A stretch of DNA of 64,000 nt from UBA6522 sp965204155 (GCA_965204155.1 OZ241971.1:2170001-2234000), one strand, 5' to 3'. Positions 35,340-45,758 are shown, counted from the first letter of the stretch. The notes: a model not told the origin generated them from the sequence alone. Program-made: numbers and translations.

Positions 35340-36806
35340 GTGAGCGAGGAACTCCTGATCAACGAGTGTTTGCGCGAAGTGCGGGCCGCGCTCGTGGACA
35401 ACGGCGTGCTGCAGGAGTTGTTCATCGAGCGCGCCGGCGGGCGGGGCCTGGTCGGCAACATCTACAAGGGCCGGGTGATGCGGGTGTTGCCCGGCTTGCA
35501 GGCCAGTTTCGTGAACGTGGGCCTGGAGCGCTCGGCGTTCCTGCACGCATCGGACATCGTGCGCGGTCTGGAGGAGGAATGGAGCGGCCGGGAGCGCCGC
35601 CCGGATATCACGGAACTCGTCGAGGAAGGCGACGAGTTGCTGGTCCAGGTGCTGAAGGACCCCCTGGGCAGCAAGGGCGCCCGGTTGAGCACGTTCATCA
35701 CGCTGCCGTCGCGGCTGCTCGTGTACGCGCCGAGCGGTTCCGGCGTCTCCGTTTCGGCCCGGATCGACGACGACGGCGAACGCGAACGGCTGCGAAGCCT
35801 GGTCGAAGGTCTCATGGAGGAAGACGAGCAGGGCGGATACATCGTCAGGACCGCCGCGCACGGCGCAGCGCTTGCGAGTCTCGCCGCCGACAAGCGGCTC
35901 CTGGCCCAGCTTTGGGCAACCGTTCACGATGCCGCCGGCAACGCCCGGGCGGAGGAACGGGTCTACCAGGACCTGCCGCTGGCAACCCGGCTGCTGAGGG
36001 ACCTCCGGGACGACAGCCTGGCGCGGGTGCGCGTCGACTCGGCGTCCACCCACGAACGGATGAAACGGTTCGCGGAGCGCTTCATTCCGGAGATGTCGAA
36101 CCTCATCGAATTGCACGACGACGACCGCCCGCTGTTCGATCTCTACGGCATCGAAGACGGGATCGCCCGGGCGCTGCAACGGCGCGTGCCGCTGAAGTCC
36201 GGCGGTTACCTCATCATCGACCAGACGGAGGCGCTGACGACCGTCGACGTGAATTCCGGGGGTTACGTCGGGCGCCGGGACCTGGAGGAAACCAGCCTGC
36301 ACACCAACCTGGAGGCGGCCGCGGCCATCGCCAGGCAATTGCGGTTGCGCAATCTCGGGGGCATTATCATTGTTGACTTCATCGATTTGGCGGACGAGGA
36401 ACACCGCCTGCAACTGCTTGAAGCGCTGGCCGGCCACCTGAAGGGGGATCGGGGAAAGACCCAGGTCATGAACGTATCGCCGCTGGGCCTGGTGGAAATG
36501 TCGCGGAAACGAACCAGCGACAGCCTGGAACGAACGTTGTGCCGGCCTTGTCCCACTTGTGATGGCCGGGGGTTCACGAAAACGCCGCAGACTGTGTGCA
36601 GCGAGATTTTCCGGGAAGTTCTCGGCCGGCGGGCACAGGAGGAGTTTGCGGAAGTGCTGGTGCTGGCGGCGCCGGATGTCATCGGCTGGCTGCTGGACGA
36701 AGACGCCGCGGCCGTGGCCAGGCTCGAGCAATTGACCGGTGCTTCGATCCGCCTGCAGAGCGAGCGGCTTCACGGCCCGGAGCAGTTTGACGTGGTACCG
36801 ATTTGA
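35340..36806 (+). CDS. rng: Ribonuclease G
   Basis: 488 aa endoribonuclease that trims 16S rRNA 5' ends and decays some mRNAs. ELLINECLREVRAALVDNGV at the start, S1 region GNIYKGRVMRVLPGLQASFV, NVGLERSAFLHASD, catalytic aspartates in TTVDVNSGGYVG and GGIIIVDFIDL, and the zinc-link CRPCPTCDGRG. Starts at GTG. The C-terminal scaffold of RNase E is absent. Followed 6 bp later by yhdP. Confidence 0.95.
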   Translation: MSEELLINECLREVRAALVDNGVLQELFIERAGGRGLVGNIYKGRVMRVLPGLQASFVNVGLERSAFLHASDIVRGLEEEWSGRERRPDITELVEEGDELLVQVLKDPLGSKGARLSTFITLPSRLLVYAPSGSGVSVSARIDDDGERERLRSLVEGLMEEDEQGGYIVRTAAHGAALASLAADKRLLAQLWATVHDAAGNARAEERVYQDLPLATRLLRDLRDDSLARVRVDSASTHERMKRFAERFIPEMSNLIELHDDDRPLFDLYGIEDGIARALQRRVPLKSGGYLIIDQTEALTTVDVNSGGYVGRRDLEETSLHTNLEAAAAIARQLRLRNLGGIIIVDFIDLADEEHRLQLLEALAGHLKGDRGKTQVMNVSPLGLVEMSRKRTSDSLERTLCRPCPTCDGRGFTKTPQTVCSEIFREVLGRRAQEEFAEVLVLAAPDVIGWLLDEDAAAVARLEQLTGASIRLQSERLHGPEQFDVVPI

Positions 36807-36812
36807 GAGATT

Positions 36813-39800
36813 GTGCGGGGCTTGGTTAAAACACTGATGCGAGGCGTCGCCGTCACCGGGGCGGTGGCGCTGATCCTGCTCGCCATGAGCGCCGGCGTGC
36901 TGCGCCTGGTGATCATCCAGTTGCCCAGTTACCAGGGCGAGGTCTGGGAGTGGGTGCAGACGGAGCTGGGCGTGAACCTGAATTTCAGCCAGATGGATGC
37001 GCGCTGGAGCCTTCTGGGACCCGAGTTCAGCTTCCGGGACGCTACGCTCAGCCGGGTCGGGGACGAAGCCAACCCCTTCCTGAGTGCTGCCGAGGCGTCG
37101 ATCTCCCTGAGCGCGCCGGCACTGATTTCCCAACGGCGGCTGGAGGTGACAAGGCTGACGCTGGAGGGCTCCGACCTCAGGATCGAGAGAACCGGAAGCG
37201 GGACCCTGACGCTTGCCAACCTGCCCGGGGACGAGAGCCCGCAGACCGAGATTTCGCTGGCGGACATACCGCCGGTCACGATTGTCATCGAAAACGGCAG
37301 CATCACCTTTGCCGACGACATGCGCCGGCGGGAATGGACCTTTGACGATGTCCGTCTGCAACTGGTCAGGGAGCTGGGCAGTATCGTCGTCGAAGCCCGG
37401 GCCAACCCGCCCGAGGCGCTGGCCCGGCGTATCGAACTGTCGGCTCAGCTCGACGCCGAGGGCACGCTCCGGGATCCGCAGTCGGTGTGGAGGTTGTTCG
37501 GCGAAACCAGTGGCCTGGATCTGGCCGCGCTGTCGGAACTGCTTCCGGAATCGCTGCCGCTCCCCGCATCCGGGGAGGGCGATATTTCCTTCTGGGTCGA
37601 TTTTGCCGGCGGCGAGGCGCAGCAGGCGACCCTGGCGCTGGCGCTGTCGGGGCTGCGGGTGGGCGAGTCCGTTGGAGGCGCTCCGGACTACGACCGGCTC
37701 GACGTGACCCTGGAAGGCAGCCGCCTGCACGCCGGATGGGCGTTTTCGGCCAGCGACCTGGAACTGAACCGGGACGGCCGTGCCTGGCCGCCCGGCGCGA
37801 GCATCGATGTGCAGCTCGTCGAGGACGCCGCCGGTCTGGCGTCGCTGTCGTTGCGCAGCAGTTTCCTGCGCCTTGAGGACCTGTCCCCGCTGGTGGCCGC
37901 CGTATCCGCGAGCGACATCGCCGGCCCGTGGTCGGAACTCCGGCCCCGGGGAGACGTTAGCGACGTGGACGCGCGCCTGGTCCGGGGCAGCGGCTCGTGG
38001 CGCTACTCCGCCGTCGGGTCGTTCGAGGATCTTAACGTCGCGCCCCGCGGCGCCTGGCCGGGCCTGCAGGGATTCTCGGGCGCGTTGCGGACGGATTCGA
38101 CCAGCGGCCGGCTCGACCTGGACACCCGCGGGGCGGTGGTGGACTGGCCCGGTCTCTTTGCCGGGCCGCTGGATGTGGATGAACTCAGCGGCCGGGTGAC
38201 CTGGAGGCAGAGGCCTTCCGGTCTTGAGCTGGCAAGCGACGAACTCGTCATCGTCACGCCCGACGGGCAGACCCGCTCCGAGCTGGCGGTGACATGGCCC
38301 GGCGCCGCCGGCGGCCTGCCCGACGTGGCGCTCCGGTCCGAGCTTCGGAATCTCGACGCCGCCGGTGCCGGGCGTTACTTCCCGGTGGGCATCTATCCGC
38401 AGGTCACCGCCTATCTCAGGCGCGCGATCGTCGGAGGCCGCGTTCCCCGGGCGACCGTCACCCTGAATGGCCCCCTGGCGTCGTTTCCCTTCGGAGACGG
38501 CGAAGGCACGTTCCTGGCCGAAGGCAACATCGAGGGCGGCTCGATGGCGTACGTCGAGAACTGGCCCGCCGCAGAGGATCTCAACGGTGTTCTGACCTTC
38601 ACCAACGCGGGCTGGGAGGCGACCGGCAGCGGCAGAGTCCTCGGCAACCGCAGCGAAGACCTGCGCGTGGGCATTCGGGACATGCGGGACCCTGTCCTTG
38701 ACGTGGCCGCATCCACCCGGGGTTCCCTGGACGACGTGATTCGCTTTCTCAGGGAAGCGCCGATGATTGCCCGCCATCTGGGTCCCGACCTGCAGCTTCT
38801 GCAGTCCGGCAGCGGCTCGGCGGACGTCTCACTTGCGCTTGAGTTGCCTTTGCACGAACTGACGAGCTATCGGCTGGACGCCGGTCTTGAAATCGCAGGC
38901 GCCGACTTGTCCATAGAGGGCTTCGGACCGGCGGTGACGGAAGTATTCGGGGGCCTGCGTCTGGCGGGCGGCGAAGTTGCGAGTCGCGGCAATCTCGAGG
39001 CGCAATTCCTGGACGCGCCGGTGTCGATCAGCGTCGCGACGGCCGCCGAACCGGGCTATCTCGCCGATGTCGCGTTCGAAGGCGTATTCCCTGCCGAGTC
39101 CCTGCAGGCGGAGTTCGGCCTGCCCTTCTTCGAACAGGTCCTGGGTGCGTCCGCATGGCAGGGTCACGTCCTGCTGCCTGAGAACCGGTTCGTCCAGGCG
39201 CGGCGCGAGCCGCTGCGGATCGACCTGGCGACGGATCTCGCCGGAGTGGACCTGCAATTCCCCGCGCCGTTGCGCAAGCCGCCCGAACAAGGCACGCAGC
39301 TGGAGATGGAGGTCGTCTTTTCCGAAGCCGATCGCCTCAACATCAACGGCCGGCTCGGCGAGGCTCATCGGTTCGCGCTGAGTTACCGCAACCGGGACGG
39401 CGAACTGTCGTTCCGGCGGGGCGCTGTCCGTTTCGGCGGCGCGGAGCCGCTGCTGCCGCCGCGCGATGGGCTGAGCGTCAGCGGCGAGCTGGGATCGGTG
39501 GATTTCGACGACTGGTGGACCCTGTTCCGGCGGCAGGTCCCGGGCGGCACGGCTGCCGGGGTGCTGCTGGGCGCGGAACTGGCGATCGCCGATTTCTCGG
39601 CCTTCGGGCAACCGCTGGGAGCCACCGACATTCTGCTTCGCCAGCAGGCCGCCCGGTGGCAGCTGCAGGTGGACAGCGATCCGATCGCCGGTGTCATAAG
39701 CTCGCCGCTGGATTTCGGCGATCGCCCGCAGATGCTGGCGGAACTTGAGCGGCTTCATGTCTCCACGGACAACATGTCGGCGGATGCCAATCCCGATCCC

Positions 39801-40667
39801 CGGGACTTGCCGGGCGTGCTGGTGCAGGCCGACGACTTCTCCCTGGGAACCCGCCGATTCGGCGCCTTCGACGCGGATATTCGCGCGGACCCGGAGGGCC
39901 TGAACATTGTCTCACTCAGCGGCCGCAGCGAAAGCTTCGTCATGGAGGGCAGCGGCGGCTGGTACCAGCGGCCGGAGGGTCAGGAAACGCGGCTGGTGCT
40001 GAGCGCGTCCAGCGAGGACGTCGCGGGGGCGCTGGAGCAGCTCGGGTTCGACCCCATCACCGAGGCCCAGGGCGCGCAGCTTGCGCTGAACGTCTACTGG
40101 CCGTCGGGGCCGGCGCCGGGCTGGGAGGACTCGATCACGGGCGGACTGAATCTGCACCTGGAGCGGGGCAGTATCCTAAACCTGGACCCCGGCGCGGGGC
40201 GCATGGTGGGGCTGATGAGCATCGCGGCCCTGCCCAGGCGCCTGGCGCTGGACTTCCGCGATGTCTTCAATCGCGGGTTGGTTTTCGACGAGTTGAGCGG
40301 CGACTTCGTGATCATCGACGGGAACGCGTATACGGACAACCTGCGCCTGGCGGGGCCGGTGGTGGACATCGGGCTGGTGGGGCGGACGGGATTGCGCGAC
40401 CGGGATTACCAGCAGCATGCGGTAGTGACTTCGGAACCGGGGCGCATCCTGCCGGCGGTGGGGTTCCTGGCGAGCCCGCAGGTGGCGGCGGCGCTGTTGC
40501 TGTTCAGCGAGATCTTCAAGGAGCCGCTGAACGGGGCGACGCGAGCGTCGTACTGCGTGACGGGGAGCTGGGCGGAGCCGATGGTGGAGCGGCAGACGGC
40601 GGAGCAGTTGCAGGAAAATCGGCTTTGTGCGGACTTGCCGCAGTTGACGGCGGCGGTGGAGCCTTAG
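36813..40667 (+). CDS. yhdP: YhdP family AsmA-like envelope protein
   Basis: 1284 aa. One N-terminal membrane helix (VAVTGAVALILLAMSAGVLR) anchors it in the inner membrane; the rest is a long run of beta-strand repeats of the DUF3971/AsmA-like type. YhdP with TamB and YdbH is known to move phospholipids to the outer membrane. The family end is visible in LDFRDVFNRGLVFDELSGDF, VDIGLVGRTGLRDRDYQQHA and GFLASPQVAAALLLFSEIFK. Starts at GTG. rng-yhdP is the usual gene order. Confidence 0.9.
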   Translation: MRGLVKTLMRGVAVTGAVALILLAMSAGVLRLVIIQLPSYQGEVWEWVQTELGVNLNFSQMDARWSLLGPEFSFRDATLSRVGDEANPFLSAAEASISLSAPALISQRRLEVTRLTLEGSDLRIERTGSGTLTLANLPGDESPQTEISLADIPPVTIVIENGSITFADDMRRREWTFDDVRLQLVRELGSIVVEARANPPEALARRIELSAQLDAEGTLRDPQSVWRLFGETSGLDLAALSELLPESLPLPASGEGDISFWVDFAGGEAQQATLALALSGLRVGESVGGAPDYDRLDVTLEGSRLHAGWAFSASDLELNRDGRAWPPGASIDVQLVEDAAGLASLSLRSSFLRLEDLSPLVAAVSASDIAGPWSELRPRGDVSDVDARLVRGSGSWRYSAVGSFEDLNVAPRGAWPGLQGFSGALRTDSTSGRLDLDTRGAVVDWPGLFAGPLDVDELSGRVTWRQRPSGLELASDELVIVTPDGQTRSELAVTWPGAAGGLPDVALRSELRNLDAAGAGRYFPVGIYPQVTAYLRRAIVGGRVPRATVTLNGPLASFPFGDGEGTFLAEGNIEGGSMAYVENWPAAEDLNGVLTFTNAGWEATGSGRVLGNRSEDLRVGIRDMRDPVLDVAASTRGSLDDVIRFLREAPMIARHLGPDLQLLQSGSGSADVSLALELPLHELTSYRLDAGLEIAGADLSIEGFGPAVTEVFGGLRLAGGEVASRGNLEAQFLDAPVSISVATAAEPGYLADVAFEGVFPAESLQAEFGLPFFEQVLGASAWQGHVLLPENRFVQARREPLRIDLATDLAGVDLQFPAPLRKPPEQGTQLEMEVVFSEADRLNINGRLGEAHRFALSYRNRDGELSFRRGAVRFGGAEPLLPPRDGLSVSGELGSVDFDDWWTLFRRQVPGGTAAGVLLGAELAIADFSAFGQPLGATDILLRQQAARWQLQVDSDPIAGVISSPLDFGDRPQMLAELERLHVSTDNMSADANPDPRDLPGVLVQADDFSLGTRRFGAFDADIRADPEGLNIVSLSGRSESFVMEGSGGWYQRPEGQETRLVLSASSEDVAGALEQLGFDPITEAQGAQLALNVYWPSGPAPGWEDSITGGLNLHLERGSILNLDPGAGRMVGLMSIAALPRRLALDFRDVFNRGLVFDELSGDFVIIDGNAYTDNLRLAGPVVDIGLVGRTGLRDRDYQQHAVVTSEPGRILPAVGFLASPQVAAALLLFSEIFKEPLNGATRASYCVTGSWAEPMVERQTAEQLQENRLCADLPQLTAAVEP

Positions 40668-40709
40668 AAGCAAACGTTAGTGGCGCGCATATTTGGCGGA
40701 GTCGGGGGT

Positions 40710-40849
40710 GTGGATGTGCGCGGACCCCCCTTGTTCGCTAAACCGAGCCCGCCATCCCTGGCGGGCTCGGATCGGCGTTCGGCGCTCCTGCCATCCATGG
40801 CTCCGCGCCGAACACACGACGCGAACAAGGGGGGTCCGCACACATCCAC
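40710..40849 (+). repeat. Three-way-junction palindromic element, copy 2
   Basis: 140 bp between two convergent genes. Arms 40710-40738 and 40821-40849 pair at 28 of 29 positions. Inner hairpin 1 is GAGCCCGCCATCCCTGGCGG and on to 40768; hairpin 2 has arms GTTCGGCGC/GCGCCGAAC. Outer stem GGACCCCCC/GGGGGGTCC differs from the other copies on both sides at once. Confidence 0.9.
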
Positions 40850-40877
40850 GTCGGGCGGGAGTGGTGCGGGGTGGGGG

Positions 40878-42365
40878 TTATTTCGGGGAGGATTCGGTTC
40901 GGTGTGTGTGCGCGGGGTCGCGTGGGCTGTCTGCCGTTTCCAGAGCCTGGGTGCCGAGCCGGGTGATCATCTCGAGCGTACGGTGAACGTCGTCCCAGGC
41001 GGTGGTGTGATTCAGGATGCACATCCGTAACGCGAAAACTCCCTTGACGGATGTGGACGACAGGAACGCCAGCTCGTCCCAGAACACATGCGCCAACACC
41101 TGGCGGTTGATCTTTTCCAGGGTGTCTTCCGTGCACGAGCGGTCGGCCGGATTGACCCGGAAGCAGACGATGCCCAGGGACACCGGGGTCATCAACTCCA
41201 GGATCGGATTTTCCTCGACGCGGGCTCCGGCTCGACGGGCCAGATCCAGCCCCTGCTGTATCGCTGCCCTGAATCTCGCCATTCCGAAGGTCTGCACCGA
41301 CATCCAGATCTTCAGCGCGCGCGCGGCGCGGCTGAGCTGCTGGCCACGGTTCGCGAAGTTGGGATGGTTGGCCCCCCAGATCGTGTCCTGCAGGACGTCG
41401 CTGCCGATCGCAAACGCGTTCTCAAGGTGCCGCTCATCCTTCACGATGAGAGCGCCTGCCTCGTAGGGCTGAAAGAACCACTTGTGGGCATCCAGCCCGA
41501 CGGAGTCCGCCCGCTCGATGCCCCTCAGCCGTTCCCTGCCCTCTTCGGTGACCAGCGCGAAACCGCCGTACGCGGCGTCGATGTGCAGCCAGATGCCTTC
41601 GGGTTCGCAGAAGTCGGCCATTGCCACCAGGGGATCGATGGCGCCGGTACTGGCTGTCCCCGCGTTGGCGCACACGGCGACGGGGCACAGGCCAGCGTCC
41701 CGATCCTTTGCAACCAGCCTGGCCAACTCGTGAACGTGCAGTCGAAAATCGTCTCCGGTGGGCACCAGGCGGATGCGTTCGCGGCGGACTCCCGCGATCA
41801 GCGCGGCCCGTTTCAGGGCGCTGTGGCCTTGGTCGCTCATGTAGACAGTGGGCCGCTCCGGGTGTCCCGCTGCTTCCCGGGCCGCCACCAGCGCCTCGAC
41901 GCTGGCGGCCGAGCCTCCGCTGGTCAGCAGCCCGCCGGCGGTTTCGGGGTAGCCGATCCAGCCGCGCATCCAGTCGGTGACGCTCAGTTCCAGTTGTCCC
42001 GTCCCGCTGGAGACCAGCCAGGTGCACGAGTTGATGTTGAAGCCAGAGGCCAGGAAGTCGGCCACAACGCCGGGCCAGGTGGGTGACGATGGAATGAAGC
42101 CAAAGAACCGGGGATGATCCAGCCGCGCCGCGAAGGGCAGCACGTCGCGCACGACCTGTTCCAGCACGTCCTCGGCCGGCCGGCCATCCTCCGGGGGCGG
42201 CGTGCCGAGCTGTTGTTCCAGCACCGCGCGAAACTCCCCGTCCCACGCATTCGCCTCCCCGAGGCTACCGATGCGTTCGACGAGGATGTCCGTTGCCCTG
42301 GCAGCCAGACGCCGCATCTCCTGCGGCGTCATTCCCAGTTGGCTCTGTTTGGTTTCGTCCGTCAA
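40878..42365 (-). CDS. PLP-dependent group II decarboxylase (aromatic-L-amino-acid type)
   Basis: 495 aa. Family blocks: DHPRFFGFIPSSPTWPGVVA, NINSCTWLVSSGTGQLELSV, GLLTSGGSAASVEALVAARE, VCANAGTASTGAIDPL, GIWLHIDAAYGGFALVTEEG, and DAHKWFFQPYEAGALIVKD with the PLP lysine. It resembles aromatic amino-acid decarboxylases; members also act on glutamate, aspartate or as aldehyde synthases, so the substrate is open. Starts at TTG, with TATAAT about 10 bp upstream. Not in an operon. Confidence 0.82.
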   Translation of the reverse strand: MTDETKQSQLGMTPQEMRRLAARATDILVERIGSLGEANAWDGEFRAVLEQQLGTPPPEDGRPAEDVLEQVVRDVLPFAARLDHPRFFGFIPSSPTWPGVVADFLASGFNINSCTWLVSSGTGQLELSVTDWMRGWIGYPETAGGLLTSGGSAASVEALVAAREAAGHPERPTVYMSDQGHSALKRAALIAGVRRERIRLVPTGDDFRLHVHELARLVAKDRDAGLCPVAVCANAGTASTGAIDPLVAMADFCEPEGIWLHIDAAYGGFALVTEEGRERLRGIERADSVGLDAHKWFFQPYEAGALIVKDERHLENAFAIGSDVLQDTIWGANHPNFANRGQQLSRAARALKIWMSVQTFGMARFRAAIQQGLDLARRAGARVEENPILELMTPVSLGIVCFRVNPADRSCTEDTLEKINRQVLAHVFWDELAFLSSTSVKGVFALRMCILNHTTAWDDVHRTLEMITRLGTQALETADSPRDPAHTHRTESSPK

Positions 42366-42565
42366 TGCGGAAGTGATTATAGCGCCCGTTCAGCGTGAAA
42401 CGATGGCGGGTCGGAGTGGTATGCTTGCCGACCCTGCGGTCACACGGATCCTGATCCACCATGCAGCCTGAATCCCGGTTCACGTCTTCCACGGCGCGCG
42501 GCTTTGGCCGGCCGGCCACCTCCGGGGCAAACGCACTCGCCGCGGCGCCCCGGGAATCGGCGTTC

Positions 42566-44005
42566 ATGGACGGATTCGAGGCCGTTCGCACCCAGTTGCT
42601 GGAGCCGGTGGGGCTTGAACTTGAGGATATCGACCGGGCGCTGGGGGCGCTGATGTCCAGGCGGCTGGACTATGCGGACATCTATTTTCAGTACACGCGG
42701 TTCGAGTCATGGACCGTCGAGGACGGGATCGTCAAGGACGGCGTGCACAGCGTCGACCATGGGATGGGGGTCAGGGCGCTGGATGGTGAGCGAACCGGGT
42801 TTGCGTATTCCGACGAGCTTGGCAGGGAGGCGCTGTACGATGCGGTGAGGGCGGCTCGGGGTATTGCCAGGCAGGGCGGCGAAGGGCGTTGCAAGGTGGC
42901 CACGGCGTCTGCGGTGAAGCCGCTTTATCCGGCGCTGGACCCCATGGCGAGCCTGGATGACGGGCAGAAGGTCGGGCTGCTGGCGGAACTGGACCGGGAG
43001 GTCCGGGCCATGGACGAGCGCGTATCCCAGGTCATCGGCAGTCTCGCCGGCGTGTACGAGCTGGTCCTGGTGCAGAACTCGGAGGGTGTGCTGGGGGTGG
43101 ACGTGAGGCCGCTGGTGCGGCTGAACGTGTCGGTGATCATGGAGGCGAACGGGCGCCGGGAGCGGGGGTTTGCCGGCGGCGGCGGGCGTGCGGATTTCTC
43201 GATGTTCAGCGCGGGCGGCCGGCCGCGGGAGATCGCCGCCGAAGCGGTTCGGCAGGCGGCGGTGAACATGGAGTCGGTACCGGCTCCGGCGGGCAACATG
43301 ACGGTGGTGCTGGGTCCGGGGTGGCCGGGCATCCTGCTGCACGAGGCGATCGGGCATGGACTCGAGGGCGATTTCAACCGCAAGGGCACGTCGGCGTTTT
43401 CGGGCCGCATGGGCGAGTGCGTGGCGACGCCTGCCTGCACGGTGGTGGACGACGGCACGCTTCAAGGCCGGCGCGGGTCGCTGACGATGGATGACGAGGG
43501 TACGCCGACGCGCTGCAACACGCTGATCGAGAACGGGGTGCTCAAGTCCTACATGCACGATACGCAGAACGCGCGGCTGATGGGTACGCACTCCACGGGC
43601 AACGCCCGCCGGGAGTCCTTTGCGCACGTGCCGATGCCGAGGATGACCAATACCTACATGCTGCCGGGGCGGCACGATCCGGAGGAGATCATCGCGTCGG
43701 TGGAAAAGGGCATCTATGCGCCGAACTTTGGCGGCGGGCAGGTGGACATCACGTCCGGCAAGTTTGTGTTCTCGGCCAGCGAGGCTTACCTGATCGAGAA
43801 GGGCAAGCCGACGGCGCCGGTGAAGGGCGCGATGCTGATCGGCAGCGGGCCCGATGTGCTCACTCGCGTCTCCATGGTCGGTTCGGACCTGGAACTGGAT
43901 CCCGGCGTGGGCATTTGCGGCAAGAACGGTCAGACGGTACCGGTTGGCGTAGGTCAGCCCACGGTGCGCATCGACGCGCTGACCGTGGGCGGCACTTCGC
44001 ACTAG
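42566..44005 (+). CDS. tldD: Metalloprotease TldD
   Basis: 479 aa subunit of the TldD/TldE protease that degrades or matures small peptides. The zinc motif HEAIGHGLEGDFNRKGTSAF (HExxxH) is intact; RLDYADIYFQYTRFESW and GVRALDGERTGFAYSDE mark the N-domain and SFAHVPMPRMTNTYMLPG the active-site loop. An ATG at 42461 would add 35 residues of low-complexity sequence with no counterpart in TldD, so 42566 is used. Its partner pmbA is at 53585. Confidence 0.93.
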   Translation: MDGFEAVRTQLLEPVGLELEDIDRALGALMSRRLDYADIYFQYTRFESWTVEDGIVKDGVHSVDHGMGVRALDGERTGFAYSDELGREALYDAVRAARGIARQGGEGRCKVATASAVKPLYPALDPMASLDDGQKVGLLAELDREVRAMDERVSQVIGSLAGVYELVLVQNSEGVLGVDVRPLVRLNVSVIMEANGRRERGFAGGGGRADFSMFSAGGRPREIAAEAVRQAAVNMESVPAPAGNMTVVLGPGWPGILLHEAIGHGLEGDFNRKGTSAFSGRMGECVATPACTVVDDGTLQGRRGSLTMDDEGTPTRCNTLIENGVLKSYMHDTQNARLMGTHSTGNARRESFAHVPMPRMTNTYMLPGRHDPEEIIASVEKGIYAPNFGGGQVDITSGKFVFSASEAYLIEKGKPTAPVKGAMLIGSGPDVLTRVSMVGSDLELDPGVGICGKNGQTVPVGVGQPTVRIDALTVGGTSH

Positions 44006-44052
44006 TCCGCAAGACATAGCCCGGCCAGGCGAAGTTTCCAGGGACCCGGACC

Positions 44053-44907
44053 TTGAACGCCCGCTGGAACCTGGTGCTGTTGCCGTCGGCGGCCGTTACG
44101 CTGGCGCTGCTGTTCGGCACCCAGTTCGTGTTTCTCCGGGCCGGGTTCTACGAGGACCTCGGCCTCGGACTCATCGGCGACACCCTCCGGATCGACAACT
44201 ATGTCGCCGCGTTCCGGGACTCGTTCTACCTCGGCGCGCTGTGGCTCACGATTTACCTCTCGGCGATCGTCGTAGCCTGCTCGCTTCTGCTCGCGTACCC
44301 CGCCGCGTATGCGATCGCCCGCATGCGCTCGAAGTGGGCGATGCTTCTGCTCGCCGCGGTCGTGGTGTCCTCGTTCGTCACCGTGGTGATCAAGGTGCTG
44401 GGGCTCATCATCATCTTCGGCGCCGACGGCCCCATCAACAGTCTTCTGAACGCGCTCGGCATCACCGACTCCCCGGTCAGGATCGTCGGCACGCTGGCCG
44501 GGGTGGTGATCGGGCTGATGCACTACGTGCTCGGGTTCCTCGTGCTGCTGTTGTTCAGCGTGATCCGGACCATTCCCCGATCGCTTGAGGAAGCGGCGCA
44601 GATTCACGGGGCGAGCCGGTGGCGCACGATGTGGCGGGTGGTGATTCCGCTGAGCCTGCCGGGGATCGTCAACGGCTCGCTCATCGTGTTCAACCTCAGC
44701 ATGGGAGCATTCGTCTCCGCATCGTTGCTCGGCGCGGGGCGAGTGCTCACCCTTCCGGTGGTCATCGAGCGGACCATCGTCCTGCAGACCGAGTACGGCA
44801 TGGGCAGCACGCTCTCGGCCATCCTGCTCGGGAGCGTCCTGATCATCAACGTGGTTTCGGTACTGCTCGTCCGGCGAATGCGCGCGGCGCGGCTGGTGGT
44901 GGCATGA
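44053..44907 (+). CDS. ABC transporter permease, spermidine/putrescine type (PotB-like)
   Basis: 284 aa inner-membrane permease with six or so helices and the EAA loop RTIPRSLEEAAQIHGASRWR. TTG start with AGGGA upstream. First of four genes for an importer of the polyamine/opine class. Ends overlapping the next gene by ATGA. Confidence 0.83.
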   Translation: MNARWNLVLLPSAAVTLALLFGTQFVFLRAGFYEDLGLGLIGDTLRIDNYVAAFRDSFYLGALWLTIYLSAIVVACSLLLAYPAAYAIARMRSKWAMLLLAAVVVSSFVTVVIKVLGLIIIFGADGPINSLLNALGITDSPVRIVGTLAGVVIGLMHYVLGFLVLLLFSVIRTIPRSLEEAAQIHGASRWRTMWRVVIPLSLPGIVNGSLIVFNLSMGAFVSASLLGAGRVLTLPVVIERTIVLQTEYGMGSTLSAILLGSVLIINVVSVLLVRRMRAARLVVA

Positions 44908-45758
44908 TGCCGGTGCGGCGCTCCCGGTTTCGCATGGAAGGTGTCGTGACGGGCGCCGTACTCGGCGGCGTCCTGGTGTTCCTGCTCGCACCGGTGGTCG
45001 TGGTGATGCTCGCGTCCCTGGACGGCGGCGACCCCGTGGCCGGACGGGCATTCCTCAACTTCCCGCCGAGCAGTCTCTCGCTGCAGTGGTACTTCGGCAT
45101 CCAGCCACGCCTGTTCCACGCCCTGTGGAATTCGTTGCTGGTGGCCTGTTTCGCGGCCGGGGTCGGCACGGTCATCGGCGTGCCCGCCGCGCTCGGGCTG
45201 ATTCGCGGCAACCTGCCCGGAAAGACGCTTCTCGTCGCGCTGTTCAGGGCGCCGCTGCAGATTCCGGTCATCGTCGTCGGGGTGGCGTTTCTCCAGACGT
45301 ACTACCTGCTCGGCAACGCTTTCGGAATCCGGATCACCGGTTCGTTCATCGCGCTCGCGGTAGGCCACCTGTTTGTGGCGACGCCCTATGTCATCGGCTC
45401 GGTCGGTTCGGTGCTGTCCCGGTTCGACACCTCCCTGGAAGAGGCCGCGCTCAGTCTCGGGGCAAGCCGTTGGCGGACCTTCCGGCGGGTGACCCTGCCG
45501 ATCATCATGCCGGGCATCCATGCGGGCGCCCTGTTCGCGTTCATGGTCTCGTTCGGCGACGTGCCCATCTCGCTGTTCCTCGCAAGCCCGCAATACACGA
45601 CGCTGCCGCTGGAGATCTTTCACTCCATGGAATTCGATTTCGATGCGGCGGTTCTGGCGATATCGACGCTGATCGTGTTCGCGTTCCTGGTCATACTGTG
45701 GCTGATCCAGAAGTCGGTCGGGCTGGACGCCCTGCTGCGGTCCGGCGGCAGCGGTTGA
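44904..45758 (+). CDS. ABC transporter permease, spermidine/putrescine type (PotC-like)
   Basis: 284 aa second permease; EAA loop FDTSLEEAALSLGASRWRTF and the long helix FAFMVSFGDVPISLFLASPQ are PotC-like. The ATG at 44904 overlaps the previous stop. Upstream open sequence in this frame is a shadow of the first permease. Confidence 0.83.
   Translation: MMPVRRSRFRMEGVVTGAVLGGVLVFLLAPVVVVMLASLDGGDPVAGRAFLNFPPSSLSLQWYFGIQPRLFHALWNSLLVACFAAGVGTVIGVPAALGLIRGNLPGKTLLVALFRAPLQIPVIVVGVAFLQTYYLLGNAFGIRITGSFIALAVGHLFVATPYVIGSVGSVLSRFDTSLEEAALSLGASRWRTFRRVTLPIIMPGIHAGALFAFMVSFGDVPISLFLASPQYTTLPLEIFHSMEFDFDAAVLAISTLIVFAFLVILWLIQKSVGLDALLRSGGSG

Noticed and set aside
35157..38777. Open frame of 1206 codons on the minus strand
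   Set aside because: It lies opposite rng and yhdP, both clearly coding on the plus strand. It has the proline/arginine/glutamine-rich composition of a GC-rich antisense shadow and no recognisable domain.
40680..40940. Short proteins with ARHPWRARIG-type sequence inside the palindromic elements
   Set aside because: Similar peptides appear from each of the four copies and in more than one frame because the DNA is repeated and palindromic. No start/ribosome-binding site logic and no domain.
42707..44017. Long minus-strand frame opposite tldD
   Set aside because: Histidine/arginine-rich antisense of a well-conserved gene; no domain.
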